This document shows, piece after piece, positions 31,281-43,645 of a stretch of DNA of 64,000 nt (within the stretch, counting starts at the first letter, position 1; each line of letters begins with the position of its first letter). Source of the DNA: Heliopora coerulea. Taxonomy: Eukaryota > Cnidaria > Anthozoa > Scleralcyonacea > Helioporidae. The position numbers and the translations under genes were made by a program. The stretch covers positions 310,001-374,000 of the forward strand of contig JASJOG010000096.1 in the NCBI GenBank assembly GCA_030142905.1, read 5' to 3'. Below the pieces are notes generated by a model. The model saw only the letters and a program-made list of their open reading frames with translations. It did not search any database and had not been told where the DNA came from.

Positions 31281-32905
31281 TGATATGATATGATATGATA
31301 ACTTTATTTTAGCAGGGTAACCCATTCAGCACAGATGCTGGTATCCATAGAGGCCCTGCAAGCAAATTTATCTAATTACAAATTTAAAACTCTTAACCTA
31401 TTAGTTCCCTAAAGCATAATACATAAAACTATTACAATCTATTTTAATATTTCTACATAAAATAAAATGTCGTTAAAAACTGTGCTTTTGGATAAGGTTC
31501 TTAAAATTAAATAACGACACTGCATTTTTAATTCTGTGTGGAAGAGCATTATATAGCAGTGATCCTGAATATCTAAAAGTCTTTCTACCTAGACTAAGAT
31601 TTGGTTTAGGTAGATGTAAATCATTTTTCCTTCTTGTGTTGTATGAGTGAATGTTATAATTCCTTTTGAAATATTCACTTAAGTATTCTGGAACTAAATT
31701 ATTTAGACACTTAAACACTAAGACACAGTTGTGGATTTTTCGGCGAGTAGACAAATCTACCCAGTTTAAAACATGAAACGTGTTTTTTGAACTCTCTCGT
31801 TGTAGTATTATTCGTGCGGCACGGTTTTGTAATCTTTGTAGATTTTCACTCCAACCAGCAGGTAACTCGGAGTATACAACATCAGCGTAGTCAAAAATAG
31901 GTTGAACTATCGTGTTATAAACACATTTTGATGCTTCCTGGGTCAAACAGGAGCGTATACGAGATAGTAAACCTAGTCGCTTGCTCACTTTATCACAGAC
32001 CAGTTCAGTATGTTCTTTCCATGTTAATTGTTTATCCAGTAATACGCCCAAATAGGTGAACTCTGTCACTCGTTCAATCAGGTTACTTTGAATTTTAATA
32101 CTAAAATCGGCCACATAACCGATTTTTTGTTTTGTTCCAAAGAGCATAACTTTAGTTTTACTGTAGTTTAGAACAAGCCTGCTATTTTCCATCCATTGCG
32201 CTACACGATCTAGATCACGTTGAAGATTAATCATTATTTCGTTAAAATCAGAACTGCTATAGTAAATTACCGTGTCATCAGCATACATGATGATTGAACA
32301 GCTTGATAATAATTTAGGTAGATCGTTAATGTGTAAAACAAAAAGTAACGGTCCGAGCACGGATCCTTGGGGAACTCCATAACTCAATACACAACTTGGT
32401 GACAGTTCACTACCATAGCTTACTCTTTGTGTCCGATTGGTAAGGTAATTACGAAACCAGGCAAGAAACTGGTTTCTAATTCCGTAATGTTCTAGCTTGT
32501 AGAGTAAGCATTCGTGGTCGACTAGATCAAAAGCCTTTTTTAGATCCACAAACACTGCACCTGTAGCTTGTCGCTTGTCCATGTGCTCTAATATATGGTC
32601 AACAACACGAATAGCAGCAGTTTCTGTAGAATGCTTTTTACGAAACCCTGATTGTTGAACAGATAAAATGTTGTTTTCAGCTAGGAATTGAACAAGCTGC
32701 ACTTGAACTGCGCGTTCCATGATCTTTGAGATTAAAGGAAGAACAGAGATTGGCCGATAGTTATGCTCTTCAGACCTTTTACCGGATTTGAAAACTGGTG
32801 TCACTTTAGCTTCTTTCCATTCCAGGGGAATTTCTCCAGTTGCAACTGTTAAATTAATTTGATATGCAATGGGTTTGGCAATTTCATTGGCACCATCCTT
32901 TAGGT
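31281..32905 (-). mobile_element. 5'-truncated LINE with intact RT frame
   Basis: Minus-strand LINE containing the RT and C-terminal parts only. It begins abruptly near 32905 and ends at a TGATA-type microsatellite (atgatatgatatgatatgata, 31278-31302), the usual CR1/L2-type 3' repeat. No endonuclease is attached here; a piece of an endonuclease/linker lies at 34.9-35.5 kb but may be a separate copy. Confidence 0.8.
31473..32905 (-). pseudogene. LINE reverse transcriptase, N-terminally truncated
   Basis: The open frame covers 443 codons from 32804, and the same frame continues upstream to about 32905 (IAKPIAYQINL, then IPLEWKEAKVTPVF). RT motifs: SGKRSEEHNYRPISVLPL, VFVDLKKAFDLVDH, GVPQGSVLGPLLFVLHINDLP and MYADDTVIYY, with all catalytic aspartates. 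Then a typical thumb/C-terminal part: YLGVLLDKQLTWKEH, QNRAARIILQ and RKNDLHLPKP. It lacks endonuclease and start, so it is a dead-on-arrival copy despite the clean frame. Confidence 0.85.
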
Positions 32906-34631
32906 TTCAGATTAAATTAAATGGTAATTAGGAGTCATTTGCTAATGTCACTGTTGCCAATGAAACTGCTTAAACTATTCATTTCAAATTACAGATACAT
33001 GTATTTACAAATTTCAGACTGTTTTTTTTTAATGTATGATGTGCTGTTTTATTCTTGTGAAGTATTTATGTAAATGTATGAGCTTTCAGATTTCAAATTT
33101 ACATATTTCACTTGTGAAGAAACTGTATGAAGCCACCTTTTAAAAAGCTTATTATGTATAAAGTAATCGTTTTAGAATTTGCCAGTGAGGAAGAACAATG
33201 AGTGTACCCAATTTTCTTATAAATTGTCAATAGTATATTGATTGCAGAATGGCTGTTTCTAATATTTATCTTTCTTAGTGTTTTCATTTTAAGTGTCCTT
33301 GGATTTTCAAAATGAATGACTCCTGGAATATTTTTGGTATCATACTGCTTGGTATCATAGTTCAAGTTACGCCAGGTAACAATTTGAATTTTGGGTGAAT
33401 CTGTTGGTTACTGTATGTGTAAATAGACATTCATGTTTATGCAGTGCATTATTGGCTTATGGAAAGTTAATGGTCTGAACTGAGCCTTAAACTGTCTTTT
33501 ACAATATCAGGCCCACATGTAATATTAAAGGTTATCTTTGGAAACGATTGTCTTGATACTGAGAATGTCAAGGTTTTTAGAAAGCAGTAGGTAACCCTTT
33601 CCTGTGTAAGACATCTCCCCTGAAGAGTAAAATTATCTGGTGTTCTAGTAATTATGATCCTCCCCCCCACTAAATGTGTCCTCCTCCGAACATATTTCCT
33701 TGGAGATTTCTTGGGAAACATGTTCCCTTCTTCGGAAATTTGGCAGTATGCTCAGACACCAATAAGCCATTTCCACTGGCAGGCTTCTAAGACTTTCTGA
33801 GAGTGCATGTAGATGTTAAAATCGAATTGATAGTGGGGTTTATTTGCGGGAAGAATATAAAGAAGATCGGTTTTGCTTTGGTAATGCTCTTGTGTGTATT
33901 AAAAAGGGATAGGAAACTGCCGAAAACTTGAAACAGAAAATAGTGACGTTTCGAGCGAAAGTCCTTTATTTGCATGACTTTTTCCCATCTAAAAATATCA
34001 TCTAGTTTTTATATCACTCTATGTTCCACTCCGACGAATGTCCTTCGTTTGAAATGTGAATATTCCACGTTTTCGGCTGTTACCTAAACCTTTGGACACA
34101 GCAAAATTTGAGTAAAGTGCAACCATCTTTGAGAGGATTATATGTCCTTGTTGCATGAATTCCCAATAATCAGGTACATGTAGGCCGAGTGAACGCCTAC
34201 TGGGCGTCCTGTTGTTGTTATATTCCCTTGGTTGCTTTTCTCCCCAACGTCAAAAGTTTGTCAGTGTGCCCCGGATTGGTTATTGATATGGTAAAAATCG
34301 ACAACGTTTTGGCAGCAGGTTGACACAGGTCGTAGAACTGTGATGATTAAATCTCGTTAGGAATGAATTTTTTGTGTGGTTTGTTAGGAAATGTATATGA
34401 GTTGTCACCACCATTGTTCAGTTGACGCAAACCAAAGAACATAACGAGAACATAGGGTTGTTCACAAGTATGTCTTTAATCCACTACACATTAAACTCCC
34501 AGGAAAAACTACTGCAACAACAACAACAACAACAACAACAACAAAATCACGAAAAACAAATTAAGGTGAAGAGTGAATACTAATGCCCAGCATATAATGC
34601 GAAATAAAGCTATAGCAACTGATAATTTAAA
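32906..34631. other. Intergenic, only a CAA microsatellite
   Basis: A short (CAA)n run sits at about 34513-34545. Otherwise no gene, RNA gene or clear repeat. A frame at 33108-33365 (minus) is a chance frame. Confidence 0.35.
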
Positions 34632-34860
34632 GTTAAGAATATTAATGCCCAGCATAAAGTTTTAAAAAGACCCATCATAACAGAGACTTTAATAAAAACA
34701 GAAATTAATTTTACTGACGTTTCATCGTTAGTCTTGCGGCATCTTCAGAGTAAGGCAAGACTAGCGACGAATCGTCAGTAAAATTAATTTCTGTTTTTAT
34801 TAAAGTCTCCATTATTATGGGTCTTTTTAAAACTTTATGCTGGGCATTAGTATTCTTAAC
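34632..34860. mobile_element. Near-perfect 229-bp palindrome with hammerhead-like core
   Basis: Arms 34632-34737 and 34755-34860 (106 bases each) are inverted copies with only a few mismatches; the 17-base loop is ggcatcttcagagtaag. Near the centre each arm reads ttttactgacg...cgtcgctagtcttgc (left copy with t for c), the same phrase as in the PLE end near 21835. Read on the other strand it is ctgaagatg...cgatgaaacgtcag. It lies exactly at the end of a LINE piece, so it inserted into it or truncated it. Confidence 0.75.
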
Positions 34861-35545
34861 AAGATTACGTTTACATGTTAGTGATAGTAGATGGTCCAGG
34901 TTACTATAGTGTTGAGAAAGACTGTTGGTGACTGACGTTTCGACGGCCTCAGCGGCGGTCATATTCATATTTTCCACTTGAAGATGTGAAAGCAGGCTAC
35001 TACAACTTGTGTTAATACCACTAATTCTTTTAACCAGAGACCACCACTGCCTTGGCTTGGAATTTTTCAAGCAATTAATCGATGAGGCATAAAATTTAGC
35101 TCTAAGAGATTTGCTTGTTTTATTAGCTCTATTACGATAGAACTTAAAAAGATCCATATTCCCCGAAAAGAAAGCACGTTGACGTAGATTGATTAATTCC
35201 TTAAACTCTTTTGTCACCCAAGGTGCATCATTTTTATGAAACTTGACTTTACGTTCAGGCATTAAAATGTCCATGCCGGTTGTAATAATCGCAGAGAATA
35301 GATTATACTTCTCCTCACATGTGCTTGCTGTACCTATTATATTCCAATCAATTAGATTTAAATACCTTCCAAGTTCAACTTCACGGGATGGTCTAGTGTC
35401 TCTTTTCATAACAATTTTATAGCTGGTTGAAACCTTCGACCTCCGTTTGGGACAAATTGTGATGGAGTTATGATCAGACAGGCCAAATGGAGCCAAAATG
35501 ACGACCGAATTCGGCTCGTAGAATCTATGAGGAAATTTCTTTGGC
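34861..35545 (-). pseudogene. LINE endonuclease end and linker, fragment
   Basis: Minus-strand frame with the endonuclease tail motif GLSDHNSITICPKRRSK followed by a basic linker (PWVTKEFKELINLRQRAFF, RQWWSLVKRISGI), typical of CR1/L2-like ORF2. The upstream part of the frame (to 35625) is probably not LINE. The 3' end is cut by the palindrome at 34860, and the RT is absent. It could belong to the same insertion as the RT at 31.3-32.9 kb, separated by later insertions, but nothing proves this. Confidence 0.65.
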
Positions 35546-37894
35546 TCAAACGTCAAGATTGCCATAGTAACAACCAATAAATACCTTATAAACAAGAGTT
35601 TGTGGAAGCAATATGTCATAAGCAAAAATAGATAAAGTCTAAACTTGGTGAAGATAATTCACATGAAATGAGGTGTGCAACAAGTAGACAGATTTTTATT
35701 TCCTCATAATCTATTGTCTGAACTGAAAATATTCACTTTTTCTATGGTAACAAAAGAACTAATGCAAATTTCGAAGAACTGTCTACTTATTGCATAAACT
35801 ACTATAAGACATACCAGCTGTCGAAAAATGATGATAATCCATCAAATTCCCTTCAAACTGGACTTTGCACGAATTTGGGCCAGGATAATTCGTTCATTTT
35901 GAGAAAATCAAGCTTAGACATTGACAAATGTTTCCAGCTCATTTGCTGCTATGTTAAGCATGTTTTACATGCTTACAAGTATTTACAGTAAGACAAATGT
36001 ATTCGAATTTGACATGAACCTTCCACCATTTCAATAAATCAGGGAACTTATACTAAGTCTAACTCGGGGTCAGAACCAAAATGCCAAACATAGCGTAAAC
36101 GAGAAACTTTCCGACATATCTCAATGATATACCCATCTAAATTTTTTAAAAAATGATTTGAACTAGCTATGCTAAACTTAAGGTCTTCGTCGGTTCTCCG
36201 ATGCGATCTCCACCGAATAACGCCGCCAAAATATGGCGTTGTTTCGACTTCTCGGTTCTTTGAAAAACCATGGGCAGATCGACTATCACTTGGACTTTGT
36301 GTGCAACGAAACTTTAGAGATTAGTAACCTTTCCCTAATCATGCCTTTTGTACGAGTTTTTTCCTAGCCTTCGATTTTCATACGTAGGTTACGACTTTGG
36401 CCTGGTTCGTTCGTCGCATCGATTGTGTCAGTTGCTTTTTTCTCCATCTCATTCTTTCAATGCGTTTTTTTCTTGCTAGATTGGTATATATTTTGTGTAA
36501 GGAAAAATATCAGTGATCAAATTTTTCATCCTTACAGCTCTATTCCCACACATAGTGTCTATGTAATGTTCGGCACTACAGCCCTGCAGGTTCCCAAAGA
36601 GTGTGTAGCCCATGTATATCAGTACAGACTATAGAAATTTGGTTAAATAATATACTTTCCATATCAAACATCACATGTAAAAATTCATAAAAAGATTTCA
36701 TTGGAAGAGCAAATATAAATGTTGATCAGGTCAACAAACTGTCAAATTGGTTCTACACTCAAAAGTGACAGAATTACCCACCAATCGGGGCCAAGCAAGT
36801 AGGATAAGAGGATTTCACTATTGTGCTCAGTTCCAAATTTAGTTTGTACCAGTTGCAACATAACATGTGGTCAGCTCACAATGATGTGGCTATATGTTTG
36901 GTCGAAGCGTATAAAATTGATCAACAACTTTGTGGGTGGAATTGCTGGTTTGTTTCGTTCTTACACAAGCAATTCCCAGCGAATCCGAAGCTCAAAAATA
37001 TTTTCGTCAAGTTCTTCCAACGTAGCTGACGGAACCAATACATACAGAAAGATCTTCCAAAATATTAAACTTTCAAGACAAATGTAGACAAGGCTGCGCT
37101 GACAATGGCCGGTGCTCCTGAAGGAGATGCTTGCAGATGAGAAAATTGTCTGATCATGTGTGAAAACCGTGTTAGGGATTAGTTTTACGGAGTCAGGGAT
37201 GGAGAGAGAGCATGATGATTGAAGGTCTGAATTTCTTAGCCTTCGACGAAATTTTTGCTAATCCTATTCGTTGATATATATTATAAGAGAAATGAACATT
37301 GCATAGCAAAACTACTGTGACCTACATTTTAGAAAAAACAAAACAGTCTTCATCTAAAAGCGTTTTGGTGTTATGTAAATTCACCTAAGCTCAGGAAAGT
37401 ATGAGCCTAGTACAACTGGGTTGTTTTTCATTTGCTCGACTTGCATTATGGATAACTTATAAAAACGGAGGCCGACCACACAAATTATGAAATGTCACCA
37501 GAATAACTTCATAGGTCATCTTTGGCAAAATTCCCGCTTGTTTTGCATGGGGGAACTATCAACAGACCATGTAGACGCCGACGATGAACTGGATATGTTT
37601 GTCCTGTTGTTTGGTGTACTTTTACCATCAACCTTTCTGTAACTAACAGCAATTTTCAAATTCATTAATAATTCATGAACATATCATTCAATCAGACGCG
37701 CTGAATGGCACTACGTGAGCGAATTTGAAATACCATGGAAGTATTGGGCAGAGGACTTGAACTGTTTTTTCCAGTCCTTGGACTTAAAATATAATTTCAC
37801 ACAGTTAGTTTATTCATCGATACGCTCATTACTAATGCACAGATTCATTGTGCCAATACACTTATTGATTCTGAGAAGTCATTCAAAGGCCTCC
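35546..37894. other. Intergenic, nothing recognised
   Basis: Only chance frames. No repeat or RNA gene I can support. Confidence 0.3.
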
Positions 37895-38015
37895 AATTCG
37901 AACTAGACCGGGTCTTCAAGCACTCGGAATTCGTTCCAATGCCCGGCTTTGCCTCAGACTAGAACGAATTCTTCGTACTTGAAAACCCGGTCTAGTCCTC
38001 ATCGTCGGCCTTTAA
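37895..38015. repeat. Hairpin repeat, arms ~48 bases
   Basis: The left arm ggcctccaattcgaactaga... (ccgggtcttcaag, aattcgttc) pairs with the right arm gaacgaatt...cttgaaaacccggtctagt...ggcc, with a ~25-base loop around atgcccggctttgcctc. A related right-arm-like phrase is near 19138-19190. Non-coding MITE-like element. Confidence 0.6.
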
Positions 38016-40869
38016 ATATTAATTAAAACATAAATATAAACAAAGAAGCTGAAATTAGTAAATGTAACCGTTTTGTAACAGTTTTATAAACTTGTATCTA
38101 CAACGGAAACAGTGCGACACCATGGAATTCATATATCGTCGAGGAGAGGATCCGCCACAGCGAAAGTTCTTCAGCGTTAGAGTAGCCCACTAAAATAGCA
38201 TTTGCAACAGTGATTAAGTTCACAGAATACGGCATTAAACAAGAATTTAGGCTCATTTCAAGAGCTTAAAATAGTTTTCCTCTTCTCACGAAATCCAAAC
38301 GGTCACTTTAAGAATTGACGTCAAAAGTTATTACGCATGCTCAAGTTTGTCTTATGCACGACTATCACGAGAACGTACATTGTCGTTCCCACAACATCTG
38401 TGGTGCACGTGTTCCTCGTTTGTTCCATCTGAAACACGGGCCAAGAGGAAAGTTCGCGAAAATTATATGCGAACTCAATTGCTTCTTATACTTTTAAGCA
38501 GAGAATTCATACGATAGAAATGGTTAAAAATATACAATATAGACCAAAACGACCTTGAAAAGTCAACTTCAAAAGTCAACTCATACCTCATTTTCGAGCA
38601 GGTCAATAAGTAATCCTTAAAATGTTAGGTACAGTTGCTCTTCATCTCCTCACAAGGTCGTTGCGTTCTCGCCGTCTAACAAATCGCACTCTAAAAGTAC
38701 AAATATTGAAAAACCAAACTTAACATAATATTATAAAAGGATTTAACGAGAGTCCTTTCATAAAAAGCACGATATGACTCACCGAAAAATTGCCCAACAT
38801 CTTTAGGAAAGTCACGCCACAACAACAAATCTTTTAATTTGGGGAACGAAAATGTTTTCTTGAAGGCATCCATTGATGTTGCAGGCGAAGTCTCTTGAAA
38901 AAGGTCGATTGCTCCGATTACGTAGAATGGCCCAAATTTAATATCCACCAGCATGTTACAGTGAAAGCAGGTTTATTCTCGATCAATAAAATACTTTCAG
39001 AAGAGAGTTTAGAAGTTTTTTTTGTGTTTTGAATATCTGATAAAATTTGCTAAGTATTTCCTTTGACTGACAGGCTTGCCCTAAACGACCGACATGTCTA
39101 CAAAAGTTTAAGGTAATAGACTGCAATCCGGTTTTCCTTCGCTGCGGTTCGCAATCTACATGCAATGGTGAAGCAAACGGGGGTCGGAGGCTCAAACCCA
39201 TCCTATTTCTACCACATGCGTTAAAAACTGTGCCAGAAAGCTGTACAAGCTATAAGGTAAAGGTAATATTGATACTAAACTCCGCATGCAGTAGGTATTT
39301 GGCCGTAACTCCCCGAGAGAAATTTCTGCTGTATTGGTTTTCAGTGTTGATATTGTATAATTCGTCTTAGCTTTTAATAACCGACATGTCCTAGTTCCAA
39401 ATAGTTGAAGCACAATTAATATTGTAAATTTATGTTGTATATATGCATGTGAAGGGATAAAATGTCAAAATATATAATCATCATCCAAAACATTCTTTCT
39501 TTTGTCAAGCAGAGTTCATTTAGCAAGACCTTCAATTTCTAACCACACTCTCTGGAGTCGTTTTGACACTTGAGTCGATTTGACACTACAGTTGATTTGA
39601 CATATGCCACAGCTGATTTTCACAAGGGAGCCAAAATGAAGCGCACTGAGGCTAATATGAACATTATGATGTTGCCCTTCAAGTGGGGCCGATACAGACC
39701 AAGATATGAGAATCGTTTTGAATGGTGGGGCTATTATTGGAAACGGGTCGAGGCACTTTGGTTTTTCAGCTTACCTTAAATGGTCGGGTCAACGTTGATT
39801 TAGTTCACAAATGCCAAAATAGCTTTTGGTTAGAGCCAAAACAGCTTTGGTTCCAAAAGAGTTAAAACGAAATATGGAGTCATTTCAATTACGGGGGCAC
39901 TCTTTTGCAGTTTCACTGCGCTCCCGGGTACACTACAGTAGTGATTATGGCTGTGGGATGAAACAACCCTGAGTAATAATTTACACTCAAAATAACATGT
40001 ACGAACGCAAAAAAAATTCATTGTGTTGTACCAGGAACGTTTATACGGGAAGGCGTCTTAACGCCGACCATGTGTAGAAATATGTTTTAAACACTTGTTT
40101 GAAGTTCAAAGAAAGATAAACGTTTCACTCTTTGACGAAGGGTCTTCGCTTAAGATCTTAAAGCTATCTGGTTTCAGTTTCGCCATGTTTATAATGTGCC
40201 TATGTCATGGTAGGGGATTCAACATACTTGGGATATTACGGCGCTCCTGAGAAAATTTCATCTTCATTTACTCTTCTACTGTTGAAGTTGGCTATTTTGG
40301 CCTCTGACCGTGTGACAAAACACCTGGACCTAGTTGCCCGAATGACGTCAATTCAGGGAGACGCTAAAACTGCTCAAAGAGATTTTCACAAGGAATACGA
40401 GCCAAACTGGAGAATCTGTCGTTTTTTTCGCTTCATTATTGTCAGATTCCGTTGAGAATACACGGTCGTATAAATTCACAATGTCCTCGGATCATATTAA
40501 GAATAGTCCTCCCCATAAGTCTTGGAGGACTAAACTGAACAACCATGTCCAGAACAATCCTTCCCTCATGTCTATGTAGAAATATAAAGTATGAGCACAA
40601 CACAAAATATAAAGAGCATTGTTTGTTATTAAATTTTTTAATATTTTGCGGGTCTTAAAGGAACCGTTTTGACTCATAAAAGAACCCTTCTACACTTGGT
40701 AAGGGTCAGCGATTTCCGTCAAGATGGCAACAAAATGATTACCTCCCGCACGCTCATTCCATATAAATTCGTCGAGGGGTTCGACAATTCCCTTCTCAGA
40801 CGTAGATAAATGATTATGGAAATTTTGACAGACCTTTGAAAAACGGCTGACTCATCGTCGGTTGAACAC
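38016..40869. repeat. Unassigned stretch holding a repeat related to 43.2 kb
   Basis: Except for the candidate exon at 38782-38954, nothing gene-like. The block at about 40290-40465 (cctggacctagttgccc, tgacgtcaattca, ggagacgctaaaac, gaatacgagccaaactgga) matches the reverse complement of about 43190-43340, so both belong to one dispersed repeat family. Confidence 0.45.
38782..38954 (-). other. Candidate first coding exon, unrecognised
   Basis: On the minus strand ATG at 38954 opens a 57-codon frame (MLVDIKFGPFYVIGAIDLF, then FSFPKLKDLLLWRDFPKDVG) that runs into a strong donor (TTCG|GTGAGT) at about 38780. Codon use and residue pattern look like protein. No family is recognised and no partner exon was found, so it may be a relic. 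Confidence 0.3.
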
Positions 40870-41797
40870 AAAGGACTTATTACTATTACTATTACTATTT
40901 AATGTTATTTAAACACGGTGGCCTTTCAAAAAGTCTGCTTTTCAAAGGGCAGTGTAAAATTTCTACATACAAACATTAACCTAATATATTACCTACTTGT
41001 ATTCCCAGCTATATATAACTATTTACAAAATAAAATAAGTGGACTATTTACTGGTTGCCTAACTGATTTTTGAATGTTTTCAAAGTCTTTGCTATTAATA
41101 TTGTTAACTATATTTTCATCTAACCTGTTCCAGCACACAGCTCCTCTATAGGAAAAACTTCTCTTTAGGAAGTTAGTTTTTGGCTTATGTAATATAAGAT
41201 TGGTATTATTACTCCGTAAGTTATAATACTGGTTATCACATATGTGGAACAATTGTGACAAATAGTTTGGTGCTAAACCCTTAAGTATTTTGTACATCAT
41301 TATCGATTCACGTTGATTCAAAGTATTAATGACGGGAGACCATCTTAAGTTATTAAAGATTTCGACTGACCGAATTTCATATGTAGATCCAGTAATAATC
41401 CTAGCTGCGCGCTTCTGCAGTTTGAATAGTTTATCTATATTAGAATTGTTACCATCATGCCATACAGTAGAACAATAATTGAAATGGGGCAACACCAGTG
41501 CATTATACTCGTTTGATAGTCTGCTCTCCAATTGTTAAGACAGAATCATTATCTAAGAATACTTGTAATCTTTGTCGTGATCCGATAATCATGTACTCAG
41601 TCTTTTCTTTATTCAAAGTTAATTTGTTTGACAACAACAATTTATGGACATTTTCAAGATCTGAGTTAAGTTTTTCTTCGATTTGTAAAGAATTGCTTCC
41701 CTCGCACGATAAGTTAGTGTCATCGGCGAATAAGGCTGCATTTGTTTTTTTACGACAGTTTGGCAAATCATTGATATATAGTAAAAACAGTAGCGGT
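40870..41797 (-). mobile_element. LINE 3' fragment (RT palm end and C-terminal part)
   Basis: Minus strand. Starts within FLLYINDLPNC (about 41797), then LFADDTNLSCEG (FADD catalytic box), LNKEKTEYMIIGSRQ, with a frameshift or stop near 41515, and continues with YNALVLPHFNYCSTVWHDG, LQKRAARIITGSTY and FLKRSFSYRGAVCWN. Ends in an ATTACT-type microsatellite near 40870-40905. Strong 5' truncation is normal for dead LINE copies. Confidence 0.8.
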
Positions 41798-42104
41798 CAA
41801 TATTGTCAATATTGACTTATCAATATTGTCAACATGCATCCATCCACTTATTAAAGGCTGTGACAAACGGGGATTTATTTATGTTCGGTAATACGGCAAC
41901 CCTGTTAAAACAACTTTTAACGTGTTTGAATTGCCAAAAGTTGGACAAAGAAGACGTTTCGACAAACTTGTCAACGTGTGCGCGTTGTTGAAGAAAATGG
42001 GGGAATTATTCTGAACAACAATTTTTTCCCATGTTCTGAATAGTCCCCCCAAAAGGGGTGGGGGACTATTCTTTACATGATCCGCGTCCTCTTACTCCTC
42101 CAGT
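41798..42104. other. Unassigned
   Basis: The phrase tcaatattgtcaatattgac at 41798-41817 is a small palindromic repeat at the LINE edge. A 41983-42065 G-rich stretch has ccccccaaaaggggtggggg, an imperfect inverted repeat. No gene. Confidence 0.3.
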
Positions 42105-43345
42105 GCAGATGGCAGCCACAATCACTTGGTTATGAATTTTATGTCGTGGATATGTAATTGACGTCGAAGACGACACGAACATGTCTTCCACAGACGTTTT
42201 CATAAATCACGATGAATGGTTTATCGACTGTCGAGCCGCTGCCGTACCAAGACAAGCCAATGGCCGATATAGATTGGATTTTGAAGTATAAGGAGTAAAG
42301 ATGACCCGAAGAAGATGAATTACAAACGCTATGATTTCGCTCAGAAGGATGCGATAAGGCGGAAAGTTGGTAGGTTTAACAGCATGTGTAATTATTTATT
42401 ACTGCTTACTAGGTTTTGAAGTTTTCTCAAAATTTGAATACTATAGATGGTTCGTGGGTTTTTAATTGTGTCTTAGGCCAACAAGTGTAAGAATGGTAAT
42501 TGCAGCACGAAACTGCTTCAGAATGCAATATTGAAGCAGTCAACAGCGATCAAGTTCTTTTCGTGGGCGAATCTGTCCCAAGCTGCGTCACGTTAACGAA
42601 CATACTGTTATACCCTGTTTGTTGATATTAATGATATAAACCTCGTTATTCTAGCTTCTCTTGACTCTTTTACATGACAGGCCTCTGAAAATCCTGGCTA
42701 CATCGCAGGCCTGAAAATAAATTCATTTTCTTAATAGTTTAGTGATTACCTATTTTCTGTATTCATTTCATTCGTTTTTTGTCAATCTTACGGTATTGAC
42801 ATCCAGCAAGACGCATTGACCATGCTGCCAGACAAAAAACTAAGATGACAAAGAATGACCCGACTTATAACTTTAATACCAACAAACACAGAGTAACGGT
42901 TAAGGTGAAACAGCTTGTTGAGACAGAATCGACCTCAAAGAGCACCCACGAACCCATCTACAGTGTACAAATTTTGAGAAAACTCCAATAGCTGGTAAAC
43001 AGTAATAAATAATTACACGTGCTGTTAAACTTACCAAACTTTCCACCTCATCGTGTTGTAAGCGAAATTTTAGGATATTGTAATATATCTTCTTCGGGTC
43101 ATCTTTGCCCATTCGATATCCAGTCTACGAATAAAGTTCATATCCGAGTGATTGTGGCTGTCATCTGAAGGTGTACTCTCAATCAAATCCGAACGATAAT
43201 GCCGTGAAAAAAAGCTGACAGATTTTCCAGTTTGGCTCGTATTCCTTATGTAAATCTCTTTAAACCGTTTTAGCGTCTCCATGAATTGACGTCATTTCGG
43301 GCAACTAGGTCCAGATTTTTCGTCATACAGTCAGAGTCCAAAACA
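42105..43345. repeat. Diverged inverted repeat with exon-like arms
   Basis: Blocks at 42105-42460 on the plus strand (gatggcagccacaatcac, agatgacccgaagaaga, acagcatgtgtaattattta, gttttctcaaaatttg) recur inverted at 42965-43180. Each arm has a short frame starting KDDPKK that ends at a donor-like G|GTAGGT or G|GTAAGT. The right arm is continued by the repeat block shared with 40.3 kb. Likely a fold-back mobile element or inverted gene relics; family unknown. Confidence 0.45.
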
Positions 43346-43645
43346 GCGAACTTTAACGGTAAAAATGTACATGAAGATAAAATTTTCTCCTGAGAAGATA
43401 TATTACAAGTTTTCTCTGGTGGTCTAAATATCCTAAATATGTTGAGTCCCCAACAATGACATAAAAACTTTAAACTTTTGGCTGTCTACATTATTTCGTT
43501 AGGAGATTGTCGGCTCTTTTTGATAAATGATAATTTTTAATTAAAATACCTTATACTGTGTTATCAAAATCAGTTCAATTCACAAACGTAGCCATTTATA
43601 CGCTTATTTTCATATTAGTTAAATCTTTTTATAATTTTCTTCTAG

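Noticed and set aside
43558..43645. Signal peptide in the hydrophobic stretch before the Ig exon
   Set aside because: No ATG opens it, and it is cut off by a good acceptor at 43645, so it is intronic sequence.
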